64,000 nt of DNA from Niallia sp. NCCP-28 (GTDB lineage Bacteria; Bacillota; Bacilli; Bacillales; Cytobacillaceae). The stretch spans positions 496,001-560,000 of the forward strand of contig NZ_BQYJ01000002.1 of assembly GCF_023168165.1 (NCBI RefSeq). The letters are read 5' to 3'. Under the pieces are notes generated by a model that did not search any database, had not been told where the DNA came from, and saw only the letters and a program-made list of their open reading frames with translations. Of the stretch, positions 39,957 to 50,259 are shown in pieces; position 1 is the stretch's first letter; every line of letters begins with the position of its first letter. Made by a program: the position numbers and the translations under genes.

Positions 39957-41258
39957 ATGAGAATGGTTGACTTAATTGAAAAAAAACGCAATGGACAAAT
40001 ATTAAATAAAGAAGAAATTGATTTTATCATTACTGCTTATACAAATGGAGATTTGCCTGACTACCAAATGTCAGCATTTGCGATGGCCATCTATTTTCAA
40101 GGAATGACACAAAAAGAGCGCGTGCATTTGACCGAAGCTATGGTTAATTCTGGAGATCAAATTGATTTATCAAAAATTGAAGGAATCAAGGTGGATAAGC
40201 ATAGTACAGGCGGTGTAGGCGATACAACGACGCTGGTATTAGGACCATTAGTAGCATCTTTAGGCGTTGCAGTTGCCAAAATGTCCGGCCGCGGTTTAGG
40301 TCATACGGGGGGGACGATTGATAAACTTGAAGCTGTCCCTGGTTTTCATGTTGAAATAACCAACGAGGAATTTATTCGTCTTGTGAACACAAATAAAATT
40401 GCAGTAATAGGTCAAAGCGGTGATTTAACGCCGGCAGACAAAAAGCTGTATGCTCTTCGCGATGTAACAGCAACAGTAGATTCCATTCCGCTTATTGCAA
40501 GTTCTATTATGAGTAAAAAGATTGCAGCTGGTGCTGATGCCATTTGTTTAGATGTTAAAACAGGAAATGGCGCTTTTATGAAAAAATTAGAAGACGCGGA
40601 AGAACTGGCAAAAGCAATGGTGGAAATCGGCAAAGGAGTAGGCCGAAATACAAAAGCGATCATTTCGGATATGAGCCAGCCTTTAGGTTTTGCGGTAGGC
40701 AATGCCCTTGAAATAAAAGAAGCAATTGATACATTAAATGGTAAAGGTCCTAAAGATTTAACAGAACTTTGTTTAACGCTTGGAAGCCATATGGTTGTTC
40801 TTGCAGAAAAAGCGGAAACTCTAGAAGAGGCACGCAACATGCTGGAAGAAGTAATTGAAAATGGCAAGGCGCTTGAAACATTTAAAATATTCCTAGCAGC
40901 GCAAGGAGGAGATGCATCTGTTGTTGATGATCCATCTAAATTGCCAGATGCTGCGCATAAAATTCAAGTTCTTGCAAAAGAAGACGGCTATATTTCTGAG
41001 ATAATTGCAGAAAATATAGGTGTAGCTGCAATGAAGCTAGGAGCAGGCCGTGAAACGAAAGACTCTATCATTGATTTAGCAGTTGGCATTATGCTGAATA
41101 AAAAAGTGGGAGACGAAGTGAAAAAAGGCGATGCTCTTGCAACAATTCACAGCAATAGAGAAGACGTACAAGAAGTAATAGGCATGGTATACGATTCTTA
41201 TAAAACAGTGGCAGAAAAAGTGAAAGCTCCGACATTAGTTTATAAAGAAATTCATTAG
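39957..41258 (+). CDS. pdp: Pyrimidine-nucleoside phosphorylase
   Basis: A 433-residue enzyme that phosphorolyses uridine, thymidine and deoxyuridine to base and (deoxy)ribose-1-phosphate. It has the family signature [21 protein letters not shown] (about 111-131), the phosphate site [12 protein letters not shown] (81-92) and a C-terminal alpha/beta domain. The length is standard. AGGAGGAAA precedes ATG 39957. It is first in pdp-deoC-cdd-nupC; in B. subtilis pdp comes last in the deoR-dra-nupC-pdp group. Confidence 0.96.
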   Translation: MRMVDLIEKKRNGQILNKEEIDFIITAYTNGDLPDYQMSAFAMAIYFQGMTQKERVHLTEAMVNSGDQIDLSKIEGIKVDKHSTGGVGDTTTLVLGPLVASLGVAVAKMSGRGLGHTGGTIDKLEAVPGFHVEITNEEFIRLVNTNKIAVIGQSGDLTPADKKLYALRDVTATVDSIPLIASSIMSKKIAAGADAICLDVKTGNGAFMKKLEDAEELAKAMVEIGKGVGRNTKAIISDMSQPLGFAVGNALEIKEAIDTLNGKGPKDLTELCLTLGSHMVVLAEKAETLEEARNMLEEVIENGKALETFKIFLAAQGGDASVVDDPSKLPDAAHKIQVLAKEDGYISEIIAENIGVAAMKLGAGRETKDSIIDLAVGIMLNKKVGDEVKKGDALATIHSNREDVQEVIGMVYDSYKTVAEKVKAPTLVYKEIH

Positions 41259-41279
41259 AAAATAGTTAGGGTGGGTAAA

Positions 41280-41954
41280 ATGAGCAAAAACATTACAAAT
41301 ATTATTGATCATACATTATTAAAAGCAGACGCAACACTAGAACAGATTACTGTGTTGGCACAGGAAGCAATCCAATATTCATTTGCTTCAGTCTGTGTTA
41401 ACCCGACTTGGGTAAAAACAGCAGCAGAGCTGTTAAAAGATGCTCCTGAAGTAAAAGTTTGTACAGTCATCGGTTTTCCTCTTGGTGCGTCAACTTCTGA
41501 AGTGAAGGCATTTGAGACAACAAATGCTATAAATAATGGCGCAGATGAAGTAGACATGGTTATCAACATAGGAGCTTTAAAAGACAAAAATTATGATTTG
41601 GTATTAAATGACATTAAAGCAGTTGTGGATGCTGCAAAAGATAAAGCATTAGTAAAAGTGATTATTGAAACAGCATTATTAACAGAAGAAGAAAAAGTGA
41701 AAGTTTCAGAGCTTGCAGTAGAAGCAGGAGCTGACTTTGTCAAAACATCAACTGGTTTTTCCACAGGCGGAGCAACGGCAGAAGATATAGCACTTATGAG
41801 AAAAACAGTTGGACCTGAAATTGGGGTAAAAGCTTCTGGAGGAGTAAGAGGTTTAGAAGATGCAAAGGCTATGGTAGAAGCTGGTGCAACTCGTATTGGC
41901 GCAAGCTCTGGCGTATCGATCGCCAAGGGCGAAAAAAGCGATTCGGATTATTAA
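41280..41954 (+). CDS. deoC: Deoxyribose-phosphate aldolase
   Basis: A 224-residue class I aldolase that splits 2-deoxyribose-5-phosphate into glyceraldehyde-3-phosphate and acetaldehyde. The Schiff-base lysine is Lys155 in [10 protein letters not shown], the second essential lysine is Lys184 in GVKASGGVR, and Asp92 in EVDMVINIG is the acid. ATG 41280 has AGGGTGG upstream; GTG 41271 overlaps that site. It lies 21 bases after pdp. Confidence 0.95.
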   Translation: MSKNITNIIDHTLLKADATLEQITVLAQEAIQYSFASVCVNPTWVKTAAELLKDAPEVKVCTVIGFPLGASTSEVKAFETTNAINNGADEVDMVINIGALKDKNYDLVLNDIKAVVDAAKDKALVKVIIETALLTEEEKVKVSELAVEAGADFVKTSTGFSTGGATAEDIALMRKTVGPEIGVKASGGVRGLEDAKAMVEAGATRIGASSGVSIAKGEKSDSDY

Positions 41955-42006
41955 TAAATAAAGAAGCAGGTGAGCCTTCTGGCTTGCCTGTGTTAAAAAG
42001 GAATGA

Positions 42007-42411
<405 letters not shown>

Positions 42412-42430
42412 GAAAGCGACGGAGGAGACT

Positions 42431-43609
42431 ATGACATATTTAATCGGCATCTTAGGGTTGCTTGTTGTCTTTGGGCTTGCATATCTTGCAAGTAATAACC
42501 GTAAAAAAATCAAATATAAGCCAATTGCAATAATGGTTGTCATTCAGCTCTTATTATCAGCACTATTACTTAATACTAAGTTTGGTTTTGTCATTATTAA
42601 TGGGATTGCAAGTGTTTTTGGAAAACTGCTGGAATTCGCGAATGAAGGAGTTGCTTTTGTATTTGGAGGACTGGCGAATAAAGGAGAGGCGCCGTTTTTC
42701 TTAAATGTGTTGCTGCCGATTGTATTTATTTCCGTGCTAATTGGGATCTTGCAGCACTTTAAGATACTTCCATTTATTATGAAGTGGATTGGGCTTGTTC
42801 TCAGCAAAATCAATGGAATGGGGAAACTTGAATCCTACAATGCAGTAGCTTCTGCTATTGTAGGTCAATCAGAAGTGTTTATTACGGTTAAAAAACAATT
42901 GGGCAAATTGCCTCCTAATCGTCTGTATACGCTCTGTGCATCGGCGATGTCTACTATATCCATGTCTATTGTTGGAGCATATATGACAATGATTGAGCCA
43001 AAATATGTTGTAACAGCTATTGTTATTAACTTATTTGGCGGATTTATTATTGCTTCTATCATTAATCCATACACAGTTCCTGATGAAGAGGATATTTTAG
43101 TAGTGCAAGAAGAAAAGCAAACCTTTTTTGAAATGTTGGGCGAATATATTATGGACGGATTTAAAGTTGCCGTTATCGTTGGAGCGATGCTGATTGGTTT
43201 TGTTGCTCTTATGGCAGCTATTGATGGCTTATTTGAAATGATATTCGGCCTTTCCTTCCAACATATTCTTGGCTATTTATTCTCTCCAATTGCTTTTATT
43301 ATGGGAATTCCTGCTTCAGAAATTATAACAGCAGGTGGAATTATGGCAACAAAACTTGTTACAAATGAATTTGTAGCAATGATGAGTTTATCAGATATTG
43401 CTTCGACGCTAAGTCCAAAAACAGTTGGTATTGTATCTGTGTTTTTAGTGTCATTTGCAAACTTCTCTTCAATTGGAATTATTGCAGGAGCGGTAAAAAG
43501 TCTCCATGAAAAACAAGGAAATACAGTTGCTCGATTTGGACTTCGATTGTTGTATGGCGCAACGCTTGTAAGTGTACTGTCGGCGATTGTTGTGAGCTTT
43601 ATCCTATAA
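42431..43609 (+). CDS. nupC: Concentrative nucleoside transporter NupC
   Basis: A 392-residue CNT-family symporter with about ten hydrophobic segments. [50 protein letters not shown] and [19 protein letters not shown] are the nucleoside- and cation-binding motifs. It imports pyrimidine (deoxy)nucleosides with protons or sodium for Cdd, Pdp and DeoC. GGAGGAG precedes the ATG. Last gene of the deo operon. Confidence 0.95.
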   Translation: MTYLIGILGLLVVFGLAYLASNNRKKIKYKPIAIMVVIQLLLSALLLNTKFGFVIINGIASVFGKLLEFANEGVAFVFGGLANKGEAPFFLNVLLPIVFISVLIGILQHFKILPFIMKWIGLVLSKINGMGKLESYNAVASAIVGQSEVFITVKKQLGKLPPNRLYTLCASAMSTISMSIVGAYMTMIEPKYVVTAIVINLFGGFIIASIINPYTVPDEEDILVVQEEKQTFFEMLGEYIMDGFKVAVIVGAMLIGFVALMAAIDGLFEMIFGLSFQHILGYLFSPIAFIMGIPASEIITAGGIMATKLVTNEFVAMMSLSDIASTLSPKTVGIVSVFLVSFANFSSIGIIAGAVKSLHEKQGNTVARFGLRLLYGATLVSVLSAIVVSFIL

Positions 43610-43631
43610 GATTAGATGGGTAATCACCAAA

Positions 43632-43680
43632 AGAAAAAGCAATTTCTCTAAGCAATAGTGAAATTGCTTTTTCTGTCTAA
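43632..43680 (+). terminator. Terminator of the deo operon
   Basis: AGAAAAAGCAATTTC (43632-43646) pairs perfectly with GAAATTGCTTTTTCT (43660-43674); symmetrical tracts allow action in both directions. Confidence 0.85.
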
Positions 43681-43730
43681 CTGTAAAGCAATCAATACAA
43701 TGTATATTCTTTAATGGAATAGATAATAAA

Positions 43731-43767
43731 GGAGGGGAGAAAAGTTTAAAGCTTTTCTCTATAAAAA
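43731..43767 (+). promoter_or_regulatory. Hairpin between Shine-Dalgarno and start codon
   Basis: GGAGGGG (43731-43737) lies 30 bases before ATG 43768. The gap holds GAGAAAAG (43737-43744) complementary to CTTTTCTC (43752-43759). If this folds, the start sits about 9 bases from the site, a normal distance; if unfolded it is too far. A possible structural switch for translation. Confidence 0.5.
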
Positions 43768-44370
43768 ATGGATCAAATTGGACTATTGCTCTCTGGAGCA
43801 GCACTGTTTTTAAATGGGCTGATGCTGCTAGGGAAAGCGGATGACAAAAATGTCGCCATATATAATTTATTTGTAGGGGTTTTTCAAGTAATCGCCCCGT
43901 TTTATTTAATTATCACTTCTGATCAAAGCAACTGGGTGCTATTTGACAAAACTGCTATATTCTTGTTTGGTTTTACCTATATATATGTTGGCATGACAGT
44001 ATTAAAAGGCATGAAGGGAACAGGACTTGGATATTATTCATTATGGGTATCGATTATCGCTCTTGTGTATGTAACTGTTTCTCTTGTCCATTACCAGGAT
44101 GTAACCAATGCTCTTACATGGGTGCTTTGGTCCTTTTTATGGTTTTTGTTTTTTGTGCTTAACACAAGCAAAAAAGATGTTTCAAAATTCGTGGGGACAG
44201 TCGCCGTTGTGCAGTCTTGGGTAACTTTGACGATGCCTGCTTTATTTTCTTTGACAGGAGTCTGGAAAAGTATATCTGATATATGGAATGTTGTGCTTGT
44301 TTTAACTATTTTATATTTTTTCTGCATAGCTTATCGAATGTTTTTTGTTCGGCAAGAAAAGGCGCATTAA
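43768..44370 (+). CDS. AmiS/UreI-family channel protein
   Basis: A 200-residue membrane protein with six hydrophobic segments and the AmiS/UreI family layout: GLLLSGAALFLNGLMLLGK at the start, FLFGFTYIYVGM and a C-terminal WNVVLVLTILYFFCIAYRMFF. Members conduct urea or short-chain amides (UreI in Helicobacter, AmiS in Mycobacterium and Pseudomonas). No urease or amidase gene is nearby, so the solute is open. The Shine-Dalgarno site is 30 bases from the ATG with a hairpin between. It stands alone, with terminators on both sides. Confidence 0.85.
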   Translation: MDQIGLLLSGAALFLNGLMLLGKADDKNVAIYNLFVGVFQVIAPFYLIITSDQSNWVLFDKTAIFLFGFTYIYVGMTVLKGMKGTGLGYYSLWVSIIALVYVTVSLVHYQDVTNALTWVLWSFLWFLFFVLNTSKKDVSKFVGTVAVVQSWVTLTMPALFSLTGVWKSISDIWNVVLVLTILYFFCIAYRMFFVRQEKAH

Positions 44371-44504
44371 AATGTAAGAATCTTCGAATTGAATTCATTT
44401 CCCTTATTAAGGAAAAGAGAAGGAATTCCCTTATGAAAGTGCCCCTTTAATTAACAATTTTAGCTTAATCTCCTACTATTTTCTTAATGACAATAGGAAC
44501 AACC

Positions 44505-44544
44505 AAAAGCCTGCAGCTTGATACAACTAAGCTGCAGGCTTTTT
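44505..44544 (+). terminator. Terminator after the AmiS/UreI-like gene
   Basis: AAAAGCCTGCAGCTT pairs perfectly with AAGCTGCAGGCTTTT around GATACAACT, then T-rich. The rest of 44371-44918 shows no gene. Confidence 0.85.
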
Positions 44545-44918
44545 CATAATGGATATTTAAGTCTGGTTCGCTAATAAATAAGCTCAGGGTCAGGGCAGCA
44601 AGACTCCTATCTCAAATAGTTATGGCTATTTCTACTCCGTATACCATCACATTTAGGGAACCTTTTTATATCTTATTAGTTGCTTAACAATTTTCTTAAT
44701 CAGGGTTCTAATTTTATAAATATTCCAAAATTTTCGGCTTATTCTTAGCTTTGTTTTGCAAGTATGAAGAAGATTATTCAGAATGGAAAAGCGATTGCAC
44801 TTGTATTATCCATCATATAGAGTGTAGTTAACAGGTTATTTTATATGATTTAAAAATCATATTGTAAAACCAATCGGTTCCTTTAAAAGGTTATTAAAGC
44901 TAATGGAGGGATAAAGCA

Positions 44919-45776
44919 GTGACTCAGTATTTTGTTAATAAAGATTTAACTCCTAGAATTGAAAGTGATTTCATACCTAAATTGCTTTATATTTGTGATG
45001 TTGATGATACTCATACAAAGTTTCCTCGAGCAATGCATAGTCATAATGATATGCTGGAAATTATTTTTATCAAAGAGGGAAAGGGCAGCAATATGATTGG
45101 CGATCAGCATTATCAAATACAAAAGAATGATATTTTAATATATAACAATGGTGTCCTTCATGATGAATACAGTAATACTAATTCGAATATGAGTGTTTAT
45201 TGCTGTGGAATTACCGATGTTAAGCTAGCTGGATTGCCAAGAAATCATTTGGTTTCAAAAGAACAATCCTATGTTTTGCATAGTGGAGAGTATGCTTCAA
45301 ATATTGAATCATTGTTAGAAATGATGTATGCACAAGTTACGGGGAAAAGACCTGGGGCGGAGGAAGTTTGCAGTTATTTGATTTGTGCAATGCTGGCGCT
45401 TATTTTGCAAGTTCCACAGGAGAACGTCTTGTTGCCAAAAACAGAAGAATCAGTATTATTAAATGAAATTAAATCTTATATTGATAAACATTATCGGGAG
45501 GATATTACTTTACAGTTGCTTTCTCGACAATTCCATATAAGTACATATTATCTAGTCCATGTTTTTAAGAAGTATACTGGCTTTTCTCCTATTCAATATA
45601 TTATTCGGCGCCGAATTGGAGAAGCACAGTCATTGCTTATCAATACAAACGACAGTATTACAAAGATTGCTGGTTTGGTTGGCTATGATAATATGAGTTA
45701 CTTTGCGACACTCTTTTCTAAAACAGTCGGTATGTCTCCAAAAAAGTATCGTCATTTTTGGACTGAAAATGAGTGA
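44919..45776 (+). CDS. AraC-family transcriptional regulator with cupin domain
   Basis: A 285-residue regulator. The N-terminal cupin-like sugar-binding domain shows RAMHSHNDMLEIIFIKEGKGSN and QIQKNDILIYNNGVLHDE. The C-terminal two HTH motifs (about 185-285) end in AGLVGYDNMSYFATLFSKTVGMSPKKYRHF. It starts at GTG 44919, with GGAGGG upstream. It probably activates the downstream isomerase/dehydrogenase/transporter genes, although 515 bases separate them. Ligand unknown. Confidence 0.9.
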   Translation: MTQYFVNKDLTPRIESDFIPKLLYICDVDDTHTKFPRAMHSHNDMLEIIFIKEGKGSNMIGDQHYQIQKNDILIYNNGVLHDEYSNTNSNMSVYCCGITDVKLAGLPRNHLVSKEQSYVLHSGEYASNIESLLEMMYAQVTGKRPGAEEVCSYLICAMLALILQVPQENVLLPKTEESVLLNEIKSYIDKHYREDITLQLLSRQFHISTYYLVHVFKKYTGFSPIQYIIRRRIGEAQSLLINTNDSITKIAGLVGYDNMSYFATLFSKTVGMSPKKYRHFWTENE

Positions 45777-45916
45777 TTTATAGTAAAGTGAATGAGCTTT
45801 TTATAAACATCAAACTTGAGAAACAACTGCCTATTCATTTATTTATCTTTTAATGTGAGCTATTTATAGTAGTTTTTTAACTGGCTCTGTTCGTAAATTT
45901 TTTTGTTTACAGCAAA

Positions 45917-46032
45917 TTAGTGGATAGAAGCGGAAAGCTCCTGGTTCCTGCAAGGGGCAAAGAAAGACCGGCAGGAAAAAATGCCCTGGCTCTTCTCAGG
46001 TAAACAAATTGCCTGAAGTCGATATCCACTAG
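45917..46032. repeat. Intergenic repeat-like element with inverted ends (R2-like, E1)
   Basis: TTAGTGGATA (45917-45926) and TATCCACTAG (46023-46032) are inverted ends with one mismatch. Inside are AGCGGAAAGCTCCTG and other G-rich blocks reminiscent of a GC-rich dispersed element of Bacillus genomes. The GC content is clearly above the surroundings. Non-coding. The neighbouring 45777-45916 and 46033-46231 show no gene. Confidence 0.45.
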
Positions 46033-46231
46033 TGAGATTGCATGATGTATATAGACAAATAATCATGGATGTAAAAATAGCCTTTGAGCGAAGTTGACCT
46101 AATATATAGTATTTTTGGTTAAAATGTTTGCATGTTTTGCTTATATAATGTGGATTTTATGATTAAAAAAACAAGAATGTGAAAGTTTTTGTTTTATATA
46201 GATAAAAAAGGGTTTAAATCAAACAATTTTA

Positions 46232-46246
46232 TGAAAGCGTTTTACA
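46232..46246 (+). promoter_or_regulatory. cre-like site before the isomerase operon
   Basis: TGAAAGCGTTTTACA shares 13 bases with the site at 8335 and resembles the cre consensus (12 of 14). It lies 45 bases before the start codon. Confidence 0.5.
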
Positions 46247-46291
46247 AAGGCGTTCTTTATAATGAAAATATAAGTTTTGGAGGTGTTTCAA

Positions 46292-47215
46292 ATGAGTATT
46301 AAAATTTCAGGAGCCCCCTGCTGCTGGGGTGTCGATAATCCGAAAAATCCTTTTCTGCCGCCATGGGAGCAAGTATTGCAGGAGGCATCTCAAGCTGGCT
46401 ATAAAGGGATTGAATTAGGGCCATATGGATATATACCTATGGATATTCAGAGAGTACAAGCAGAGCTCTCTAAAAATGATTTGAGTATAATTGCGGGAAC
46501 CATTTTTGATGATTTAGTATCTGAAAGTAATTTAGAAAGTTTATTATATCAAGTCGATGATATTTGTTCATTAGTAACAAATCTTCCTACTTCCTCAATA
46601 GAAAAAGGGACAAGATTTTCGCCGCCTTATTTGGTTATTATTGATTGGGGGCATGATGAAAGAGATTACAATGCGGGTCATTCTAATCGAGCAAAAAGAT
46701 TACCTGAAAAAGATTGGAATAATATGATGAAACATATTCGCATTCTTTCAGAACGGGCTTGGAGCAAGTTTGGAGTAAGGCCAGTAATTCATCCACATGC
46801 TGGGGGATATATTGAATTTGAAGATGAAATCAAAAAACTTTTAGAAGATATTCCATATGAAACAGCAGGCCTTTGCTTGGATACAGGCCATTTATATTAT
46901 TCTCAAATGGATCCGGTACAGTGGCTTAGAGATTACTCCGATCGCCTAGATTATATTCATTTTAAGGATATTGACATCGATATATACAATCAAGTAATGA
47001 ATGAAAAAATTCGCTTTTTTGATGCTTGTGCTAAAGGGGTAATGTGCCCAATCGGTCAAGGAATTATTGATTATAATTCGATTCATCAATTGTTAAAAGA
47101 GATAAATTATCATGGATATATCACGATTGAGCAGGAGCGTGACCCAAGAAATTGTGATACTAGCTTGCATGATGTAAAACAAAGTGTTGACTATTTAAAA
47201 AATGTTGGATATTAA
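46292..47215 (+). CDS. Sugar phosphate isomerase/epimerase-family TIM barrel (IolE-like)
   Basis: A 307-residue TIM barrel of the AP_endonuc_2 superfamily. The start ISGAPCCWGVDNPKN is reminiscent of IolE (inosose dehydratase). Candidate metal ligands: Glu in YKGIELGPYG and VRPVIHPHAGGYIEFE, Asp/His in LCLDTGHLYYSQ, His in YIHFKDID and Glu in ITIEQERDP. ATG 46292 has GGAGGTG 6 bases upstream. It is followed by a dehydrogenase and an IolT-like transporter, so it may process a keto-inositol or keto-sugar. It is not closely like the other TIM barrel at 12493. Confidence 0.86.
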   Translation: MSIKISGAPCCWGVDNPKNPFLPPWEQVLQEASQAGYKGIELGPYGYIPMDIQRVQAELSKNDLSIIAGTIFDDLVSESNLESLLYQVDDICSLVTNLPTSSIEKGTRFSPPYLVIIDWGHDERDYNAGHSNRAKRLPEKDWNNMMKHIRILSERAWSKFGVRPVIHPHAGGYIEFEDEIKKLLEDIPYETAGLCLDTGHLYYSQMDPVQWLRDYSDRLDYIHFKDIDIDIYNQVMNEKIRFFDACAKGVMCPIGQGIIDYNSIHQLLKEINYHGYITIEQERDPRNCDTSLHDVKQSVDYLKNVGY

Positions 47216-47250
47216 CGATAAAAATACTTCGGGTTAGGGAGAGCTGAAAG

Positions 47251-48417
47251 ATGATCAATGGAGAAAGAAATATAGAAAAACCAATACGCTGGGCGATGGT
47301 AGGCGGCGGACGTGGAAGCCAAATTGGCTACATACACCGTTCATCTGCACTGCGGGATTATAATTTTGAATTGGTTGCAGGAGCTTTTGATATAGATCCA
47401 GAACGAGGACAAGATTTTGGCGTAAATTTATATGTTGATGCAGAACGCTGCTATCCTGACTATAAAGCAATGTTTGCAGAAGAAGCAATGCGCGAAGATG
47501 GAATTCAAGCTGTTTCCATTGCAACTCCAAATGGAACACATTATGAGATTACGAAAGCAGCCTTAAATGCTGGACTGCATGTAGTGTGTGAAAAGCCTCT
47601 TTGTTTTACGACTAAAGAAGCAATGGAGCTAGAAGAGCTAGCAAAAGCGAAAAATTTGGTAGTGGGCATTACATATGGTTATGCAGGACACCAAATGATT
47701 GAACAAGCTCGCAAAATGGTTGAAAGTGGAGAGATAGGAGAAGTGCGCATTGTAAATATGCAGTTTGCACATGGCTTCCACTCTTCGAATGTAGAGGAAA
47801 ATAATGCAAGTACGAAGTGGAGAGTGGATCCAAAAGTTGCAGGACCAAGTTATGTTTTAGGTGATTTAGGAACACATCCACTGTATTTGTCAGAGGCTAT
47901 ATTGCCAAACTTAAAAATCAACAAATTAATGTGTTCCCGCCAGAGTTTTGTCAAGAGCAGAGCACCTCTAGAGGACAATGCATTTACCATTATGGAATAT
48001 GATAGCGGTGCTGTTGGGACAGTGTGGTCTTCTTGTGTGAATGCTGGTTCTATGCATGGGCAAATGATTCGTATTATCGGTTCAAAAGCCAGCATTGAAT
48101 GGTGGGATGAACATCCTAACCAATTAAAATATGAAGTGCAGGGGCAGCCGGCAAAGATTTTAGATCGTGGCATGGATTATCTTTATTCGGGAGCGCTTGC
48201 AGATGATCGTATAGGCGGAGGGCATCCAGAAGGATTATTTGAAGCATGGTCTAATCTGTATACTCGTTTTGCAAAAGCGATGAATGCTGCAGATCGGGGA
48301 GAATCGCTAGAAGATGTTTGGTACCCGGGAATTCAAGCGGGAGTGGAAGGAGTCCGCTGGGTTGAGAATTGTGTACGCTCTGCCGATAATGGTGCTGTCT
48401 GGGTTGAATATCAATAA
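47251..48417 (+). CDS. Gfo/Idh/MocA-family oxidoreductase (D)
   Basis: A 388-residue dehydrogenase. The nucleotide motif is AMVGGGRGSQIGYIHRS (14-30), the EKP motif VVCEKPLCFT and the catalytic region GPSYVLGDLGTHPLYLSEAIL, with an unusual leucine-rich His helix. IGGGHPEGLFEAWSNLYTRF is a further block typical of the long members of this family. AGGGAGAG precedes ATG 47251. It is in an apparent operon with the TIM barrel upstream. Confidence 0.87.
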   Translation: MINGERNIEKPIRWAMVGGGRGSQIGYIHRSSALRDYNFELVAGAFDIDPERGQDFGVNLYVDAERCYPDYKAMFAEEAMREDGIQAVSIATPNGTHYEITKAALNAGLHVVCEKPLCFTTKEAMELEELAKAKNLVVGITYGYAGHQMIEQARKMVESGEIGEVRIVNMQFAHGFHSSNVEENNASTKWRVDPKVAGPSYVLGDLGTHPLYLSEAILPNLKINKLMCSRQSFVKSRAPLEDNAFTIMEYDSGAVGTVWSSCVNAGSMHGQMIRIIGSKASIEWWDEHPNQLKYEVQGQPAKILDRGMDYLYSGALADDRIGGGHPEGLFEAWSNLYTRFAKAMNAADRGESLEDVWYPGIQAGVEGVRWVENCVRSADNGAVWVEYQ

Positions 48418-48459
48418 ATACTATTAAATGTTTGGCCGGATGAGGACTTGGAAAAATCT

Positions 48460-48547
48460 ATCATGCATTAACGGGCTTTTGACTCCCGCTTTCAGATTAT
48501 AGGAGAAAATGAGAAATCTAGGTGGACAGAAATTAGCCCGTAAATGC
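48460..48547. repeat. Dispersed structured repeat R1, copy C
   Basis: GCATTAACGGGC (48465-48476) and GCCCGTAAATGC (48536-48547) are inverted ends that pair with one mismatch. The interior includes GATTATAGGAGAAAATGAGAAATCTAGGTGGACA, split over the loop, as in copy D. The rest of 48418-48725 shows no gene. Confidence 0.65.
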
Positions 48548-48725
48548 TCGGTATTAAAACACACACTTGTTAGTGGCAGAAAAGCAAAAAAGATTAGAAT
48601 TATAGACTTTAATTTCCTTTTATGAACAAAAATGAAACCGTTGCCATTCCATGTTCTATAGCTGAAAATCCTATAAATAAGTCTGCTGTTTAGAAGTGAA
48701 AGATGGACGCTTAAGGGGGATAATT

Positions 48726-50159
48726 ATGAGTAATCAAGTTATAAAGAAAACTAGAAATCATAATAGATATTTACAAATTATTATGATTTCTGCAACTTTC
48801 GGTGGACTTCTTTTTGGGTATGACACGGGTGTTATAAATGGGGCTCTACCTTTTATGTCAAAACCTGACCAATTAAATTTAACACCGGTTACAGAAGGAC
48901 TTGTTACAAGTATTCTTCTATTGGGAGCGGCCGTTGGAGCACTGTGTGGCGGTAAATTATCCGACCAATATGGACGCCGCAAGATGATTCTCAATCTATC
49001 CTTTTTGTTTTTGCTAGCATCACTTGGAACAACATTTGCATCAAATGTTTTATTAATGGCTGTTTTTCGTTTTTTGCTTGGGCTTGCTGTTGGTGGAGCA
49101 TCATCAATGGTTCCAGCCTTTTTAGCAGAGATGGCACCACATGAGAAAAGGGGCCGAATGGTAACACAAAATGAATTGATGATTGTTGGCGGGCAACTGT
49201 TAGCATATGTTTTTAATGCTATTCTTGGTGTTACAATGGCTGATACTGGCCATGTTTGGCGGTATATGCTATTTTTATGTGCAATTCCAGCTCTTATTCT
49301 TTTTATTAGTATGCTCTTTGTTCCAGAAAGTCCAAGATGGCTGATTGCAAAAGGAAAAAGGAATGAAGCTTTTGATGTTTTGAAACAAATACGCGATGAA
49401 AAAAGAGCCAAGGATGAATTTAATGAAATCAAAATAGCGGTAGAAAAAGATTTAGAAGTGGAGAAGGCTTCTTTCAAAGATTTTTCAACTCCGTGGCTGC
49501 GCCGCATCTTGCTGATTGGGATTGGGGTTGCCGTTGTAAATCAAATTACGGGTGTCAATTCTATTATGTATTATGGTACTCAAATTCTTCAAGAGTCTGG
49601 TTTCGGAACAAAAGCAGCATTAATCGCTAATATCGCGAATGGACTTATTTCACTTATTGCTGTTATATTCGGAATTTGGCTGGTAGGCAAGGTAAATCGC
49701 CGTCCGATGTTAATTGTGGGTTTATCTGGAACAACAACAGCGCTTTTGCTTATTGCTGTATTTTCAATTGTACTTGATGGATCTGCTGCATTGCCATATG
49801 TTGTTCTTTCTTTGACCGTGCTGTTTCTTGCCTTTATGCAGGGATGTGTTGGACCAGTCACATGGCTAGTCGTTGCAGAAATATTTCCACAAAGATTAAG
49901 AGGGCTTGGATCTGGAATCAGTATATTTTTCTTATGGATTGTGAACTCTATTATTGGTTTTGTGTTTCCGATATTGCTAAGCTCTGTAGGTTTAGCTGCA
50001 ACATTTTTTGCCTTTGTCGTTTTAGGAGTATTAGGAATCGGCTTCGTCTACAAGTTTATGCCGGAAACAAATGGACGTACACTTGAGGAGTTAGAAGATC
50101 ATTTTCGGACACAATTCGATAAAGATTCTTCAAAGGATTTAATTGTTAAATCGCAATAA
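48726..50159 (+). CDS. iolT: Inositol/sugar MFS symporter, IolT-like
   Basis: A 477-residue sugar porter with twelve segments. FGGLLFGYDTGVINGALPFM, GKLSDQYGRRK, PAFLAEMAPHEKRGRMVTQNE, VPESPRWL, QITGVNSIMYYG and a C-terminal PETNGRTLEELE are the sugar-porter signatures, and the whole sequence strongly resembles B. subtilis IolT, the main myo-inositol transporter. ATG 48726 follows AAGGGGGA. It fits the inositol-dehydratase-like and dehydrogenase genes just upstream. Specificity is inferred from resemblance. Confidence 0.85.
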   Translation: MSNQVIKKTRNHNRYLQIIMISATFGGLLFGYDTGVINGALPFMSKPDQLNLTPVTEGLVTSILLLGAAVGALCGGKLSDQYGRRKMILNLSFLFLLASLGTTFASNVLLMAVFRFLLGLAVGGASSMVPAFLAEMAPHEKRGRMVTQNELMIVGGQLLAYVFNAILGVTMADTGHVWRYMLFLCAIPALILFISMLFVPESPRWLIAKGKRNEAFDVLKQIRDEKRAKDEFNEIKIAVEKDLEVEKASFKDFSTPWLRRILLIGIGVAVVNQITGVNSIMYYGTQILQESGFGTKAALIANIANGLISLIAVIFGIWLVGKVNRRPMLIVGLSGTTTALLLIAVFSIVLDGSAALPYVVLSLTVLFLAFMQGCVGPVTWLVVAEIFPQRLRGLGSGISIFFLWIVNSIIGFVFPILLSSVGLAATFFAFVVLGVLGIGFVYKFMPETNGRTLEELEDHFRTQFDKDSSKDLIVKSQ

Positions 50160-50202
50160 AGCATCCAATTTATTAATGATGTCCATTGTACTGGATAATA
50201 AA

Positions 50203-50256
50203 ACAGGAAGCGTTTCTACAATGTTTTGAACATTAGAGGAAGGCTCCCTTTTTTTA
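50203..50256. terminator. Terminator between iolT-like and acetyltransferase genes
   Basis: GTTTCTACAATGTT/AACATTAGAGGAA form an imperfect stem around TTG, flanked by GGAAGC and GGCTCC, followed by a T run. It lies between convergent genes. Confidence 0.55.
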
Positions 50257-50259
50257 TTT

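Noticed and set aside
40412-40867. 151-codon antisense ORF inside pdp
   Set aside because: Shadow of a highly conserved gene; low-complexity Ser/Ala/Pro composition typical of antisense frames.
48758-49507. 249-codon antisense ORF inside the iolT-like gene
   Set aside because: Long only because of codon bias in the real gene; composition is unlike a membrane or soluble family and no ribosome binding site precedes it.
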